Assembly (NCBI GenBank): GCA_016714005.1 | Contig: JADJOA010000009.1 | Location: 124,001-188,000, forward strand | Reading direction: 5' to 3' | From: Bacteroidota bacterium | GTDB taxonomy: Bacteria > Bacteroidota > Bacteroidia > AKYH767-A > OLB10 | DNA length: 64,000 bases | Shown: positions 50,686 to 61,109 of the stretch, piece by piece | Position numbering within the stretch: position 1 is the first letter of the stretch | How the letters are laid out: every line of letters starts with the position of its first letter | Program-made: the position numbers and the translations under genes | Notes under the pieces: model-generated | What the model saw: the letters and a program-made list of their open reading frames with translations, nothing else | The model's database searches: none | What the model was told of the DNA's origin: nothing

Positions 50686-52070
50686 TCAGAAAAGAACTTT
50701 AAGCCTATATAGGTTCATCATAGCTCTGCTTGCAAAAGCCTTCAGATGAAATTTTAAAACGACATTATCTGATTTCGAAATCATCATATTATTATAAATC
50801 CAGCGTATGGCATAGTTGTAATAATTACGATGATAGGTTCTTTTAAAATCAATCATCCTGTCTGTAGATGATTCCCATTTGAGATGAGTTAAAAAATTAC
50901 TCTCAGTTTCATTATACAAAGGAGTTCCTTTTATTGGATAGGCAACTGTTACAGTATAATAATCGGGATTTGATTCTCTCAAGTGATAAAGTGTTTCTTT
51001 AATATCTGCATCATCTTCTCCCGGATAACCAACCATTATAAAGGTGCCTGCCTGCAAACCATAAAATTTAGTAAGCTTTATCATTTCACGCACCTGTTTT
51101 ACATCAACACGCCTGTCCATGGCATCAATAATTTTTTGCGAACCGCTCTCCGCTCCTATCCAAATCCTGAAACAACCTGATTGCTTTAACAACTGTATTA
51201 CTTCCTCACTCATACGGTCAGCGCGGGTAATTATCTCGTACTTTACTTTAATATTTCTTGCAGCAATTTCATCAGCAAATTCTTTAAGCCATTTGTGCGA
51301 AATGGTAAACACATCATCAACAAACCAAATTGTATCAAAACTATAATTGCGTTGTACTTCTATTATTTCGTATACTATGCATTTTGCAGAACGCCTTCGG
51401 TAGCTCTGCCCATAAACAGCACGGCTACACCATTTACAGGTGTATGGGCAACCTCGTTGTGTACTCATGCTTAATGCACTTTCGCCATGTTTATTTTTCC
51501 AGGCATCAAAATATAACTGGAGGTTTATTTTTTTTCTGTTCGGAAAAGGCAAATCATCAATCAACTTAATCTTAGTTCTCTCTTCAGTAAATACAGGTAA
51601 ATTATTTTGAAGGTAAACAATACCATTTATTTCATTCAACGCTTTTTTCTGCTCTTCGAAATAATGCACTAAATCCAGCATAGTTTCTTCCCCTTCACCA
51701 ATAACAATTATATCAGCTCCATATTTCAAAAAATTCTCAGCATGGTTTTTACTTCAGGTCCGCCTAAAACAACTTTGCAGTCTTTGAGTACTTCATTCGT
51801 TTTTATAAAACTGATCATTTTTAAAACATTCAGTTTTGTCATCAGGTTGGTGTAAATGCCAATAACCTCAGGCTTGTAATCCAAAATATAATTTACCCAC
51901 TTGTTAAAAGACGAAAATGTTGAATCAAAAATTTCATTAGGAAAATTATTTTTTTCCAAGTATGACGATAAATACAAAATACCCAAAGGTGGATAAGGTT
52001 TCATTATCTCCTTTTCCTTTTCGTCCTCATTTAAAAAATATCCGTGCGTAAAAAGAATTTTCATGCTCAT
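50686..52070 (-). CDS. B12-binding-domain radical SAM protein (one indel)
   Basis: The N-terminal 115 residues form a cobalamin-binding-like domain (PYPPLGILYLSSYLEKNNF ... VIGIYTNLMTKLNVL ... VVLGGPE) without an evident DxHxxG. A radical-SAM domain follows with the cluster motif RGCPYTCKWCSR (C-x3-C-x2-C) and GESGSQKIIDAMDR. The frame slips at about 51728, between GGPEVKT and KYGADIIVIGEGEETMLDL. About 460 residues. Class B radical-SAM enzymes of this type methylate or rearrange unactivated carbons in lipids or natural products. Its ATG overlaps the stop of the upstream methyltransferase (ATGA), so they are translationally coupled. Confidence 0.85.
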
Positions 52071-52871
52071 AGCAAATGTAATCCTTCCGCGCTATTTTGG
52101 GTAAGACAAACAACATAATGATCGGCATAATTTGAAAGAAACGGAAAAGAAAAAAACACATTCCATCTTATAGAGTATTTTTAAAACAAAAGGAAATTTT
52201 CTAAAAAACTATTTAAATAGCTTGGAGGTATAAATATACCAACAGGCATTTTATCTCTCAGCATAAAATTATTTGAAAATATTTTATTTATGGTTGATGT
52301 AGAATAATACCAAGTTGTAAAGCTTCATCTTCAATTTTAACCTGTACAGCCTTTTTATCTTTCCTCCTGTTCATTTCCTTAAAATTAAACTTGAAAAAAA
52401 TATAGTTTCCCACCAACACTTTGTGCCAAAAAAGCAGGCAATAAATTTTCCATCAGGCTTCAACACATTTTTAATTGAATTACTTAAATCAGAAAGTTCA
52501 GCATGAGCTAAACAATTGAGCCCGCTGAAGTTTGAAAAAACAATATCAAATTTTTCTTTACCAGTTACTTCAAGAATAGTCCTGCAATCGCATGTAATGG
52601 TTTTTACCTTGTCTTTAAACGCCAATGTATTTTCTTCTGCACGGTTTACCATTTCAGGAGAAATATCAGTAGCCAAAATATTGCAACCTTTTTTTGCAAA
52701 CCACATCGCGTCTATTCCTGTGCCGCAATTCAACTCAAGAATCTTCAATGGCTTCCCCTCCAAATTCCTTTCAAGAAAAAACCAAACCCTACTGCGTTGC
52801 AATTTGCCAATTTCAGTATTACTGAAATCGGTATCGTAATTTGCAGCATAGCTGGAAAACGATTCGCTCAA
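52067..52871 (-). CDS. Class I SAM-dependent methyltransferase (indels)
   Basis: The N-terminal half is clear (SYAANYDTDFSNTEIGKLQR, motif I ILELNCGTGIDAMWFAKKG, motif II LATDISPEMV, FDIVFSNFSGLNCL). The continuous ORF stops at 52371, but the neighbouring frames carry on with FKFNFKEMNRRKDKKAVQVKI, WYYSTSTINKIFSNNFMLRD, MPVGIFIPPSYLNSF and NYADHYVVCLTQNSAEGLHLL, ending in a TGA at 52067-52069. The full protein is therefore about 268 residues. The stop overlaps the ATG of the radical-SAM gene. Pairing with a B12 radical-SAM enzyme suggests a shared lipid or small-molecule pathway; the substrate is unknown. Confidence 0.78.
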
Positions 52872-52900
52872 TTTTTAAAGTATACTAAGGAGAGTTTTTT

Positions 52901-53794
52901 TTAATTCACAATAGGAGTTAGTCCTCTAATTCCCATATCAACTACTCTATCGCCCGCAGCGGGTTCAAAATAACCAGGAGTGCTTAACTCCTCCCATTCA
53001 AAACTTTTATTGGTGCTTAGCGAAACTGTAATTACAATATCTTCTGTTTCATTACCTGTTATGGTTAGCGCTGATGCAAATGCACCAGTTACCACGCAAC
53101 TGCCCGAAGGCACAGGCGATGTACCATTAATAGGATTTGGAACAGTGGTTGCCCCCGGTGAAGCCTGTCCGCTATCAATTGACACACCCGGAATTTCAAA
53201 AGCCCAAAAGCCTTGTAAACGATTTCCGTTAACGGTTAATGTTTGGTTTTTAACTTTTATACTGTTGATGTAAGTATTGTAACCAATAAATGATGCAATG
53301 GTTCCGCTTGAATCGTAATTAATTCCGCTTGTAGTATATCTGAATTTAATATCGTAGTTCTGGTAAGCCAATGATACACGCAAATAATTATATGTTCCTA
53401 CTGCAACATCTTTAAGTGGAATAGAGTAGAAAATTTCGTTATTGCCTTTTAATGAGGCTTTAGAAAAATCAATAGCAGAATTTCCACCAACGTTGGTTTC
53501 GGCAGCGTGGTACAAAACAGCTCCACCGCCTAATGCAGTTGTTGCAGTTTGAGACAATTCAATGTAATGCGAGCTCATACTATTAAACAGAGGGCTTTGC
53601 GCTCCATGGTTTGAAGGCACAGTAGAAACAGCACCAGTTGAGTTTAACCGTGTTTGTGTGCTATCAAACTTGTACTTAAAGATAAGTTTGGGTTCGGCAG
53701 GTGCAGGTATTGTATCCTCATCACTATCCTTTTTGCAACCCATAAACAAAACCGTGGCAATTAATAATGCAATAAAATAATTAGGTATGATCAT
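52901..53794 (-). CDS. Lipoprotein of unknown function
   Basis: An intact frame of about 297 residues from the ATG at 53794, where the lipoprotein signal MIIPNYFIALLIATVLFMGC begins (lipobox LFMGC); the ATG at 53812 only adds six residues. The mature part is beta-rich (LIFKYKFDSTQTRLNSTGAV, AIDFSKASLKGNNEIFYSIPL, GTYNYLRVSLAYQNYDIKFR) and ends RVVDMGIRGLTPIVN. I recognise no named domain; the type is common among Bacteroidota outer-membrane lipoproteins. It stands alone. Confidence 0.6.
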   Translation of the reverse strand: MIIPNYFIALLIATVLFMGCKKDSDEDTIPAPAEPKLIFKYKFDSTQTRLNSTGAVSTVPSNHGAQSPLFNSMSSHYIELSQTATTALGGGAVLYHAAETNVGGNSAIDFSKASLKGNNEIFYSIPLKDVAVGTYNYLRVSLAYQNYDIKFRYTTSGINYDSSGTIASFIGYNTYINSIKVKNQTLTVNGNRLQGFWAFEIPGVSIDSGQASPGATTVPNPINGTSPVPSGSCVVTGAFASALTITGNETEDIVITVSLSTNKSFEWEELSTPGYFEPAAGDRVVDMGIRGLTPIVN

Positions 53795-53895
53795 GATATT
53801 TTTTTTAGCCAATTAATTAAACGACTAAAATAAAAAAGCATTGTTACCCCAAAGTAATTAAGAGCAGTATTTATTCATGAAGTGGGGGTAAAAAT

Positions 53896-54466
53896 TTAAT
53901 CGGGAATAGGAAACTTGATGGTTTGGGTGGAATAAGGAGTATATAAAGTTAAGTTTTCTCTGATATAATTCTGCCACGTGCGTTGTGCAAATTCAACCGA
54001 GCCGCCTTGTGTTGCTTTGTCGTAAGCGGTGTGTTGCTTTTGCAAATCTTCCCAGGTGGTGTCATAAATCAACTTTATGTTTTTGGTAAAGTTGCGTTTG
54101 TTCAAGCGCAAGGACATAACCCGCTTTTTTGAATTTACGCGCATAAATTTCTGTTAAATCAAAGTGCCCTTGCTCGTGTGTAAGTGCTAATGAATCGGCA
54201 TATTTTTTACGTATCCACGATTTGTTTTTATCCATGTAAGCAATAATCGTAATACTTGCAGAATCGCCAATAATTTGCGGAATGCAATATATCCCGCAAT
54301 TGGTATTTACATAATTGAGAGTGTCTGTAATGCGACCTTTATAATCCTCAAGTGATATTTTAAAGGTTTCGTTCCATTCAACCAAGTCACGCTTTTGCGA
54401 TTGACCTAAAACGCTACTAAGAAAATAAATACTTGTAAAAAAAACTAAACTGATGATGCGGTACAT
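53896..54466 (-). CDS. Secreted DUF922-like putative zinc protease (one indel)
   Basis: It starts at the ATG at 54466, where a signal peptide (MYRIISLVFFTSIYFLSSVLG) begins. The domain has LVEWNETFKISLEDYKG and the metal motif LTHEQGHFDLTEIYARKF (HExxH form HEQGH), characteristic of DUF922, a family of presumed zinc metalloproteases. The frame slips near 54100 and continues KNIKLIYDTTWEDLQKQHTAYD to NYIRENLTLYTPYSTQTIKFP. The total is about 190 residues. Activity has not been shown for most members. Confidence 0.72.
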
Positions 54467-54612
54467 TGTCCAATGAATTTTTAACATTTCTTTGTACGTG
54501 CATACATCTAAGTGGTTTCAAAATGTAATATTTTTATTCCGAATGCTAATGCAAGGTTAGCTGAAAACCATCTGTGGTTCTCATCACAGAGAGGCAATTG
54601 GTGCAACCCTCT

Positions 54613-55511
54613 TTAATTCCCCTCTAAAATCTTGTTGTACTTACCTGAATTTGCCGGGTCAATTTCACTTAAAGTATTTACCACTCTAACTTTTTGGTCT
54701 GGTAAAGCGCCTGAGTAAATGTTTACTATTTCATCAGCCTTGGCATAAAATAAAGTTTGTAACAAAACAGATCCCGGTTTTTCCTGATGTACTTTCATTA
54801 ATTCTTCTATGCTTTCCGTAATGGCAGAAATCCCCTCTTCCTTTTTCTTACTCATGATATCTAAACCTTTTCGGTGAAAATTATACATCATTGTATGAAA
54901 TGGTTTAAAGGCTGCATTTGCCATATTTTCTGAAAGCCAGTAGCGGTTGTTGGTTCCTTCAAAAGCACGCCAGCCCGATTCGGCAGCATTTTGCATATTG
55001 TTTACAATGGTTTGAGCTTTAGCAAAGTATTGCGCGCCCGCATTCATTCCAAACGAATCGTAATCCAATCCTAATATAATGTAAGCATAATATGCAAGCA
55101 CTGCTGAAAGATTTGGATTAGAACCCGTTTCGTTAAACTCCAACGGCTGAAACTCTACATATTTAAATTCAAAGTTCTGATCGTTGTACGTAAAAATGGG
55201 TGTGTTATAAGATACACCAAAAACGGGTCTACGCGATTGCACCTGTATGCTTCCTTTAAACTGGTCGTTTGATACTCTTTCATTTACAGTAATCAGTATT
55301 GTGCAATCTATACGCTCGTTGTTGGTGAATTTATCCGAAGTCCATTTAGTGTTATTCATAAACTCATACAATGTTTGCTGCATGGTTTGAAAAACTTTCT
55401 TATCAACGTTTTGCACTTGTGGAGCAACAACAGAAATCTGGCACTGTAATTCCTGGCTGAATATATGTGCTGAGCTAAAAGAGAAATGAATATGAGAATT
55501 AATTTTTTCAT
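54613..55511 (-). CDS. porD: PorD-like protein (DUF4835), type IX secretion accessory (one indel)
   Basis: The body (QELQCQISVVAPQVQNVDKKV, FNETGSNPNLSAVLAYYAYI, ILGLDYDSFGMNAGAQYF, AESGWRAFEGTNNRYWLSE) matches the DUF4835 family, which is tied to the T9SS and always neighbours coaBC in Bacteroidota. The signal peptide MKKLILIFISLLAQ is read from the ATG at 55511 but in a shifted frame. A one-base slip at the AGCTCAGCACAT stretch joins it to HIFSQELQC. About 300 residues. It lies 14 bp after coaBC. The many T9SS cargo genes in the window fit its presence. The gene symbol is inferred. Confidence 0.78.
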
Positions 55512-55525
55512 TCGCATTTAAATTG

Positions 55526-56730
55526 TTATTTCGATAACTGGTTTTTAACCTGATCAACTATATCCTTTGCAACTTCTGTTTTTGTTTTAGTGTCAAATTT
55601 AATTACCCTATTATTTTTATTAATGACAGTAACCTGGTTAAAGTCCGAATTAAAAACTTTGTTTTTTTCATTCAGGGAATTAAGAACGATAAAATCGAGG
55701 TTTTTATTTTTCAGTTTCTTTTTTGCATTCTCTAATTCATTATTTGTTTCTAAAGCAAAACCCACAAGTACTTGATTTTTCTTTTTCAACTTACCAATAG
55801 CTAACAAAATATCTTTAGTTGGTTTCAGTTCTAAAATCAGTTGTTCACCATTATCCTTTTTAATTTTATCAGATGCAGATATAATCGGAGTAAAATCTGC
55901 AACTGCAGCAGCCATTACGGCTATATCCGTTTTTCCAAAGTGTTTTTGAACGGCTTTAAACATATCATCTGCCGATGTTACACTTAATTTTGAAATGCCG
56001 CTTTCTTCAACTTCACTTACACCCGGTCCGCAAACCAGTATAACCTTAGCACCGCGTTTTGCAAACTCGGTTGCAATAGCTATTCCCATTTACCAGAAGA
56101 ATGATTCCCGATAAAACGAACTGGGTCAATAGCTTCGTAAGTTGGTCCAGCAGTTACTAAAACTTTCTTGCCAGTAAAATCATTTCTTGCTGAAAAATAG
56201 TCTTCCATCTCTGCTACAATTTTAACAGGCTCTGTCATTCTTCCTTCTCCTGTTAATCCGCTTGCAAGCTCACCAGCATCAGGTCCAATAACCTTAACAT
56301 TGCTTTCTTTAAGAGAAGAAATATTTCTGCTGGTTGCATAATGCTTGTACATATCCAAATCCATTGCAGGTGCAATTGCCACCGGACATTTTGCAGATAA
56401 ATAGGTGGCAAGCAAAAGATTATCGCAAATACCACTACTCATTTTTGCAACTGTATTTGCAGATGCAGGTGCTATTAAAAAAAAATCAGCCCACAATCCT
56501 AATTCAACGTGATTGTTCCAGACTGATTTATTTTCCGAATAGAAAGAAGTATAAACTTTGTTTTTGCTTACGACTGAAAGTACTAATGATGAAACAAAAT
56601 CTGTGGCTGATTCAGTAACAATAACTTTTACCAACGCACCTTTTTTTACAAGTTGCCTTACAAGTTCAGGTGTTTTGTAAGCTGCAATGCTGCCGGTAAC
56701 ACCAAGCAATATTTTCTTTCCCTGCAGCAT
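55526..56730 (-). CDS. coaBC: Bifunctional phosphopantothenoylcysteine decarboxylase / phosphopantothenate-cysteine ligase (one indel)
   Basis: CoaBC performs two consecutive steps of coenzyme A synthesis. The CoaC (FMN decarboxylase) half has KKILLGVTGSIAAYK, the catalytic His in NNHVELGLWADFFLIAPA and the substrate loop CPVAIAPAMDLDMY. The CoaB half has VLVTAGPTYEAIDPVRFIGN, IAVMAAAVADFTPI and LVGFALETNNELENAKKKL. The two frames meet at NHSSGK-MGIAIA (about 56085), where one A is missing from TAAATGG. After repair the length is about 400, as expected. It is co-oriented with rpoZ (8 bp) and porD. Confidence 0.94.
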
Positions 56731-56738
56731 TCAATAAA

Positions 56739-57083
56739 TTATTCTTCGCTTAAGCTGTTTGCTGCTTCTTCTTTAGCAGGATTGCGATAATAGATTTTAT
56801 TATCTAAAAATTCGTTTAACGCAATAAGGGTAGGCTTTGGCAAACGCTCATAAAATTTAGAAATTTCTATTTGTTCGCGGTTTTCAAAAACCTCATCTAA
56901 AGTATCTGTAGACCCACCAAACTCGCTAAGCTTGTTGTGCAATTCTTCGCGTATGTCCTGGCTAATGTGGTTGGCACGTTTTGCAATTATTGCCAAACTC
57001 TCATACAAATTATCGGTTCCTTTTTCAAATTCAACCGGGTTACGGGTAATTGTTGTAGGAGAGGCATTCTTGTGATTAATCAT
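56739..57083 (-). CDS. rpoZ: DNA-directed RNA polymerase omega subunit
   Basis: An intact 114-residue frame. It matches the Bacteroidota omega form: TTITRNPVEFEKGTDNLYES, LAIIAKRANHISQDIREELH, then an acidic, charged C-terminal part. Omega helps assemble RNA polymerase. It lies in the conserved order bamD-rpoZ-coaBC-porD, which supports the call because the protein is short and poorly conserved. Confidence 0.87.
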   Translation of the reverse strand: MINHKNASPTTITRNPVEFEKGTDNLYESLAIIAKRANHISQDIREELHNKLSEFGGSTDTLDEVFENREQIEISKFYERLPKPTLIALNEFLDNKIYYRNPAKEEAANSLSEE

Positions 57084-57114
57084 GATATATATAATGTATA
57101 AATTGTTTTTTGAG

Positions 57115-57942
57115 TTATGGATTGGGTAAATTCAAATACTTAAGTGCGTCTATCTTTTCTTTTGAATCCTTTTCAATCCTGTCGGCTTCGCGCTTGTATT
57201 TAGAATCGGGAAACGCTTCTATCAACTTGCTGTAATTTTCAATTGTTGATTTAAATCTCTCTTCCTTTTCTATATCTATACTATTAATAGCATAAAGATA
57301 GGCAGATTTGAGGCTCAAAAATAAGCATTCTTCCTTATAGTTGGTAGCCGGAAAGTCTTTTATAACATTATTAAAAGCAACCACGGCAGCCTTATAATCT
57401 TCCATCTTATAATAAAGGCGTGCATTATCATAAGCCTTGGTTTCCAACTTTGCTCTCAATTCATCCACCAACTTATTACACTCAGGCAGCTTAGCACTTT
57501 CAGGATAGCGATCGGCAAAAATCTGAAACTGTTTTATAGCATCCAATGTACTTTGCTGATCAAGGCTTGAGCCAGGAGAATCTAAGTAATAACAATACGC
57601 ATTATTAAATGCAGCTTCCTCTGCATGTTTGCTGGCGGGAAATTGTTGCACAAAATTATTTAAGTGATAAGCAGCAGAAATGTAATCGTTAATATAAAAG
57701 TGACACATACTATAATAATAATATGTTTCTTCAGCTTTACTTGTTCCGCGGTTTAGCGGAACCAATTCTTCAAACAATTGTAATGCGTTGTAAAATTTTT
57801 TCTTTTCGTAATATTCAACTGCAGCGTTAAATTTCAAGTTCATGTCCGAACTTTTTAATAAACGCGAAAACCTGCTGCAAGATGTTAACAACAAACAAGA
57901 AATTGTTATAAAAAAAATGTAGTGATTGTATTTTTTCAACAT
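57115..57942 (-). CDS. bamD: Outer-membrane protein assembly factor BamD
   Basis: BamD is the essential lipoprotein partner of BamA in beta-barrel insertion. An intact 275-residue frame with a lipoprotein signal ending in LLTSC. TPR pairs include KFNAAVEYYEKKKFYNALQL, ETYYYYSMCHFYINDYISAA and YHLNNFVQQFPASKHAEEA, and AYDNARLYYKMEDYKAAVVA near the C-terminus. Length and the following rpoZ/coaBC genes are as expected for the family in this phylum. Confidence 0.92.
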   Translation of the reverse strand: MLKKYNHYIFFITISCLLLTSCSRFSRLLKSSDMNLKFNAAVEYYEKKKFYNALQLFEELVPLNRGTSKAEETYYYYSMCHFYINDYISAAYHLNNFVQQFPASKHAEEAAFNNAYCYYLDSPGSSLDQQSTLDAIKQFQIFADRYPESAKLPECNKLVDELRAKLETKAYDNARLYYKMEDYKAAVVAFNNVIKDFPATNYKEECLFLSLKSAYLYAINSIDIEKEERFKSTIENYSKLIEAFPDSKYKREADRIEKDSKEKIDALKYLNLPNP

Positions 57943-58295
57943 CGCGCAAAGATAATTTTTTTTGTATGCGATGCACTTATTAACAATTTACAAATAACAT
58001 TTTCAAATAATTTTCATTGATTGAATGACTCTACAACAAAAAACATTTTTTATCAACCAATAAATTTATTTCCATTTTTCACTCGTAATTTTTTTTCAAA
58101 AAACTTTTTCAAAAAAAATTCTTGTTGCTTGTTACATTTTTTTCGAAAAAATATTTTTTAATTTTTTTATAAATTCGCATCAACATTTTTCTGTTAATAA
58201 TTTTCAATTTGAAAATGCTCATACAAAAAATAATGTGTGGATATTTCGGAAAAATTTTAAACAGCTAAAACAGCGCAGCGTTAGAAAAATATTTT
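57943..58295. other. Very AT-rich intergenic region between divergent bamD and the SPT-like gene
   Basis: 353 bp, extremely AT-rich, with long T and A runs. No ORF or RNA gene is visible. It must hold promoters for both divergent genes. A near-perfect small palindrome, ATTTTCAA-T-TTGAAAAT, lies at 58200-58216, and AT-rich repeats (AATAATTTTC, CATTTTC) recur. These may be regulator or nucleoid-protein sites. Confidence 0.5.
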
Positions 58296-59546
58296 ATGTC
58301 AGATTTGTTTGAAAAGATTAAAAAGAATCGTGGTCCGTTAGGAATGCATGCAAAAGAATCGCATGGTTATTTTACATTTCCAAAACTTGAAGGAGAAATT
58401 TCAAACAAAATGGTTTTTCGTGGAAAAGAGAAATTAGTTTGGAGCCTTAATAATTATTTAGGACTGGCTAATCATAAAAAGAAGTGAGAAAGGCAGATGC
58501 AGATGGCGCTTCTCAATATGGTTTAGGATTACCAATGGGTGCGCGCATGATGAGCGGTGAAAGCGATTTGCATATTAAATTAGAAAAAGAACTTGCTGCT
58601 TTTGAAAAGAAGGAAGACGCTATTTTACTAAACTTCGGTTACCAGGGAATGGTAAGTGCTATTGATTGCCTTGTTGACCGCCACGATGTAATAGTGTATG
58701 ACAGCGAATCGCACGCTTGTATAATTGATGGCTTGCGAATGCATATGGGAAAAAGATTTGTTTTTCCTCATAATGATATAAGTAACCTTGAGAAACAATT
58801 AGAGCGTGCTAGCAAGTTGGTTAACGAATCGGGTGGCTGCATATTAGTTATTACAGAAGGTGTTTTTGGAATGAGTGGTGATCAGGGAAAACTGAAAGAA
58901 ATTGTTGATTTGAAAAAGAAATTTCAGTTCAGGTTATTTGTGGACGATGCGCATGGCTTTGGTACAATGGGGAAAACCGGTGCCGGAACTTGTGAGGAGC
59001 AGGGCGTGATGGACGGAGTTGACATTTACTTTGGAACTTTTCCAAAATCAATGGCTTTGATTGGCGGTTTTATTGCAAGCGATGCTCAGGTTGTTGAGTT
59101 TAAGCGTTACAATATGCGATCGCAGATTTTTGCAAAATCTTTACCCATGCCTTTAGTAATAGGCGCATTTAAAAAGATTAGAACTTTTAAAAACAAAACC
59201 CGAGTTAAAAGATAATCTCTGGAAAATAGTAAAAGCGCTGCAAACCGGTTTAACAGATGCAGGTTTTTCGATTGGCAATACTCAATCTCCTGTTACACCT
59301 GTTTATTTAAACGGAACAATACCTGAAGCAACTAAACTTATTTACGATTTAAGAGAGAATTTTGACATTTTTTGTTCAATGGTGGTTTATCCTGTTGTTC
59401 CAAAAGGTGTAATTATGTTAAGACTTATTCCCACTGCAGTTCATTCTTTGGATGATGTAAAATATACAATTGAATCATTCCAAAAAATAAAAGCAAACTT
59501 AACTGCAGGAAAATATAATGTGGAGAAAATTGTTGATGTGAATTAA
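58296..59546 (+). CDS. spt: Serine palmitoyltransferase-like alpha-oxoamine synthase (two indels)
   Basis: A PLP enzyme that condenses an amino acid with an acyl-CoA. In Bacteroidota the member with this text makes the sphingolipid base from serine and fatty acyl-CoA. Features: SLNNYLGLANH, GASQYGLGLPMGARMMSG, SESHACIIDGLRMHMGKRF, the PLP-pocket Asp/His in LFVDDAHGFGTMGKTG, and the PLP lysine in GTFPKSMALIGGFIA. Two slips (about 58480, about 59195) break it. The last 110 residues (LWKIVKALQTGLTDAGFSIG ... KGVIMLRLIPTAVHSLDDV) are in the third frame, ending at 59546. The total is about 416 residues. KBL/BioF are alternatives; the SPT-like sequence is preferred. Confidence 0.8.
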
Positions 59547-59662
59547 TTAAAATTGAAAAACAAAAACGAAAAATGTTTTTTATTGATATCAACTGAAACA
59601 AAATTTAACAAACAAGAGTATAACTAATATAATTATTAACCATTTATTTAAATTCAACAAAC

Positions 59663-59926
59663 ATGATGAACAGTTCAATGACTGATGCTACTTTAGAAGT
59701 GGCTACAGTGGTGGAAGCTAAAAAAGCTGCCCCAAAAAAGAAAGCTGCTAAAAAGAAAGCAGCTCCAAAAAAGAAAGCTGCTAAAAAGAAAGCAGCTCCA
59801 AAAAAGAAAGCTGCTAAGCGTTCGGTGTCTGCTAAAAAAGCTGCTCCGAAAAAGAAAGCTGCTAAGAAGAAAGCTGCTCCTAAGAAAAAGGCTGCTGCTA
59901 AAAAGAAAGCTGCTAAGAAGAAATAA
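59663..59926 (+). CDS. Lys/Ala/Pro-rich histone H1-like DNA-binding protein
   Basis: An intact 87-residue ORF. After a short acidic N-terminus (DATLEVATVVEAKK) it is almost entirely the unit AAPKKKAAKKK repeated about six times, broken once by RSVSA. Such tails occur in bacterial histone-H1-like proteins and bind DNA through charge. There is no globular domain. It is followed by an intrinsic terminator, so it is a monocistronic unit. The repeats make it prone to length change. Confidence 0.85.
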   Translation: MMNSSMTDATLEVATVVEAKKAAPKKKAAKKKAAPKKKAAKKKAAPKKKAAKRSVSAKKAAPKKKAAKKKAAPKKKAAAKKKAAKKK

Positions 59927-59946
59927 TTTCTTACTGCTTAATGATA

Positions 59947-59975
59947 AAAACCGTTCTTCTCAGAAGAGCGGTTTT
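59947..59975 (+). terminator. Intrinsic terminator after the Lys/Ala-rich gene
   Basis: AAAACCGTTCTTCT (59947-59960) pairs with AGAAGAGCGGTTTT (59962-59975), with one G-U type mismatch and a tight loop, and continues into TTTTGTTTT. It is placed 20 bp after the stop of the histone-like gene and also faces the convergent acyl reductase gene. Confidence 0.8.
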
Positions 59976-59987
59976 TTGTTTTAATGG

Positions 59988-61034
59988 TTATTCAAGAGAT
60001 AAAAGAAATTTTATAGTATCAACTCCATCGGCATAATCATTAATTGCAGGCTGCTGAGAATTTCCAAAGTCTACTTCTTCTCCTAACAATTTTTTTCCGG
60101 ACATTATACATTGAATATGCTCCAAATTAAACGTTAGTTTTTGCTTTAAATCATCCTGATTTTTATAATACTCGTAATATAAAACCGAAACAGGCGTGGC
60201 TATTTGCTTGTCATTTTTAAGATTAAAAAGTTATTTGTAAGAAACGGAATTGCTTCTAATAAAAACAATGCGTTGTGGTAATCATAGTTGTTCATGTACT
60301 TATTGTGGTTCATCAGGTCGCTTCCAAATTCCTCAATGGTTTCAAAAAAAAGCTTTGAAAGCGTAGCCTTCTGGCACATATAATTTAGAAACGTTACGAC
60401 AACCTAAACCGAAGTAAGAAAAAATATCGGTAGCCAATTTTTTAAAATCTTCTTGACTTTCATTTCCATCTAAAACCGCCACGCTATTTCTGTTTTTGCG
60501 AATAATATGCGGATATTTACCAAAGTAATACTGAAAATAGCGCGCGGAGTTGTTAGAACCTGTCGCGATTACCGCATCGGGAGAATTTATTTTTAAAACA
60601 ACTTCAATTTGCTCCTTTAATTGCGGTTCAATTTCACAAAGTAGGTTAACTACAAAAGGAAAAAGCACATTGTCATCTGCAGAAAATTTTAAAACCGCCT
60701 TATTGCCTGAAATAACAACACATAATAAATCGTGAAACGCAACAGCGGGAATATTACCCGCACAAATTATTCCCACATTTTTTCCTGAAGATTTCCAGCT
60801 TTCTAATTCAGGATAGCTTTTAACCCATTCTTTTATTTTGTCTTGCTTTAACATTTCTGACAAAGCCTGCAATGCGCTTAACTGGTTTTTAACAGTAAAC
60901 CATTTATTATTTGTGTAAGTCCTATTTAATACACTGTTTACCTCTTCGTTTGTTTCAGGCAATTCTGTCGAAAGTTTTTTTAACCGTAACCCTAACTCAA
61001 TAAATGCGTTAACCCTATGCTGTAAGTTTATCAT
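59988..61034 (-). CDS. LuxC-like acyl-CoA/acyl-protein reductase (one indel)
   Basis: It reduces activated fatty acids to aldehydes. About 348 residues from the ATG at 61034 (MINLQHRVNAFIELG). Features are SGKNVGIICAGNIPAVAFHD, ISGNKAVLKFSADDN and the catalytic cysteine in SYFGLGCRNVSKLYVP. The frame slips at about 60345 (YAFKAFF / ETIEEFGSDLMNHNKYMNNY). A further slip near 60228 follows, and it ends GVDTIKFLLSLE at 59988. In Bacteroidota this gene is regularly found beside the two-cluster ferredoxin, as here (divergent, 75 bp). The partner enzyme and product are unknown. Confidence 0.8.
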
Positions 61035-61109
61035 AAACTTTATAGAAAGATTTCTGTTTTTTAAATTCAAATTTTATTTTTGCTCAAACAATTTTAAAAC
61101 TACAAAGCT

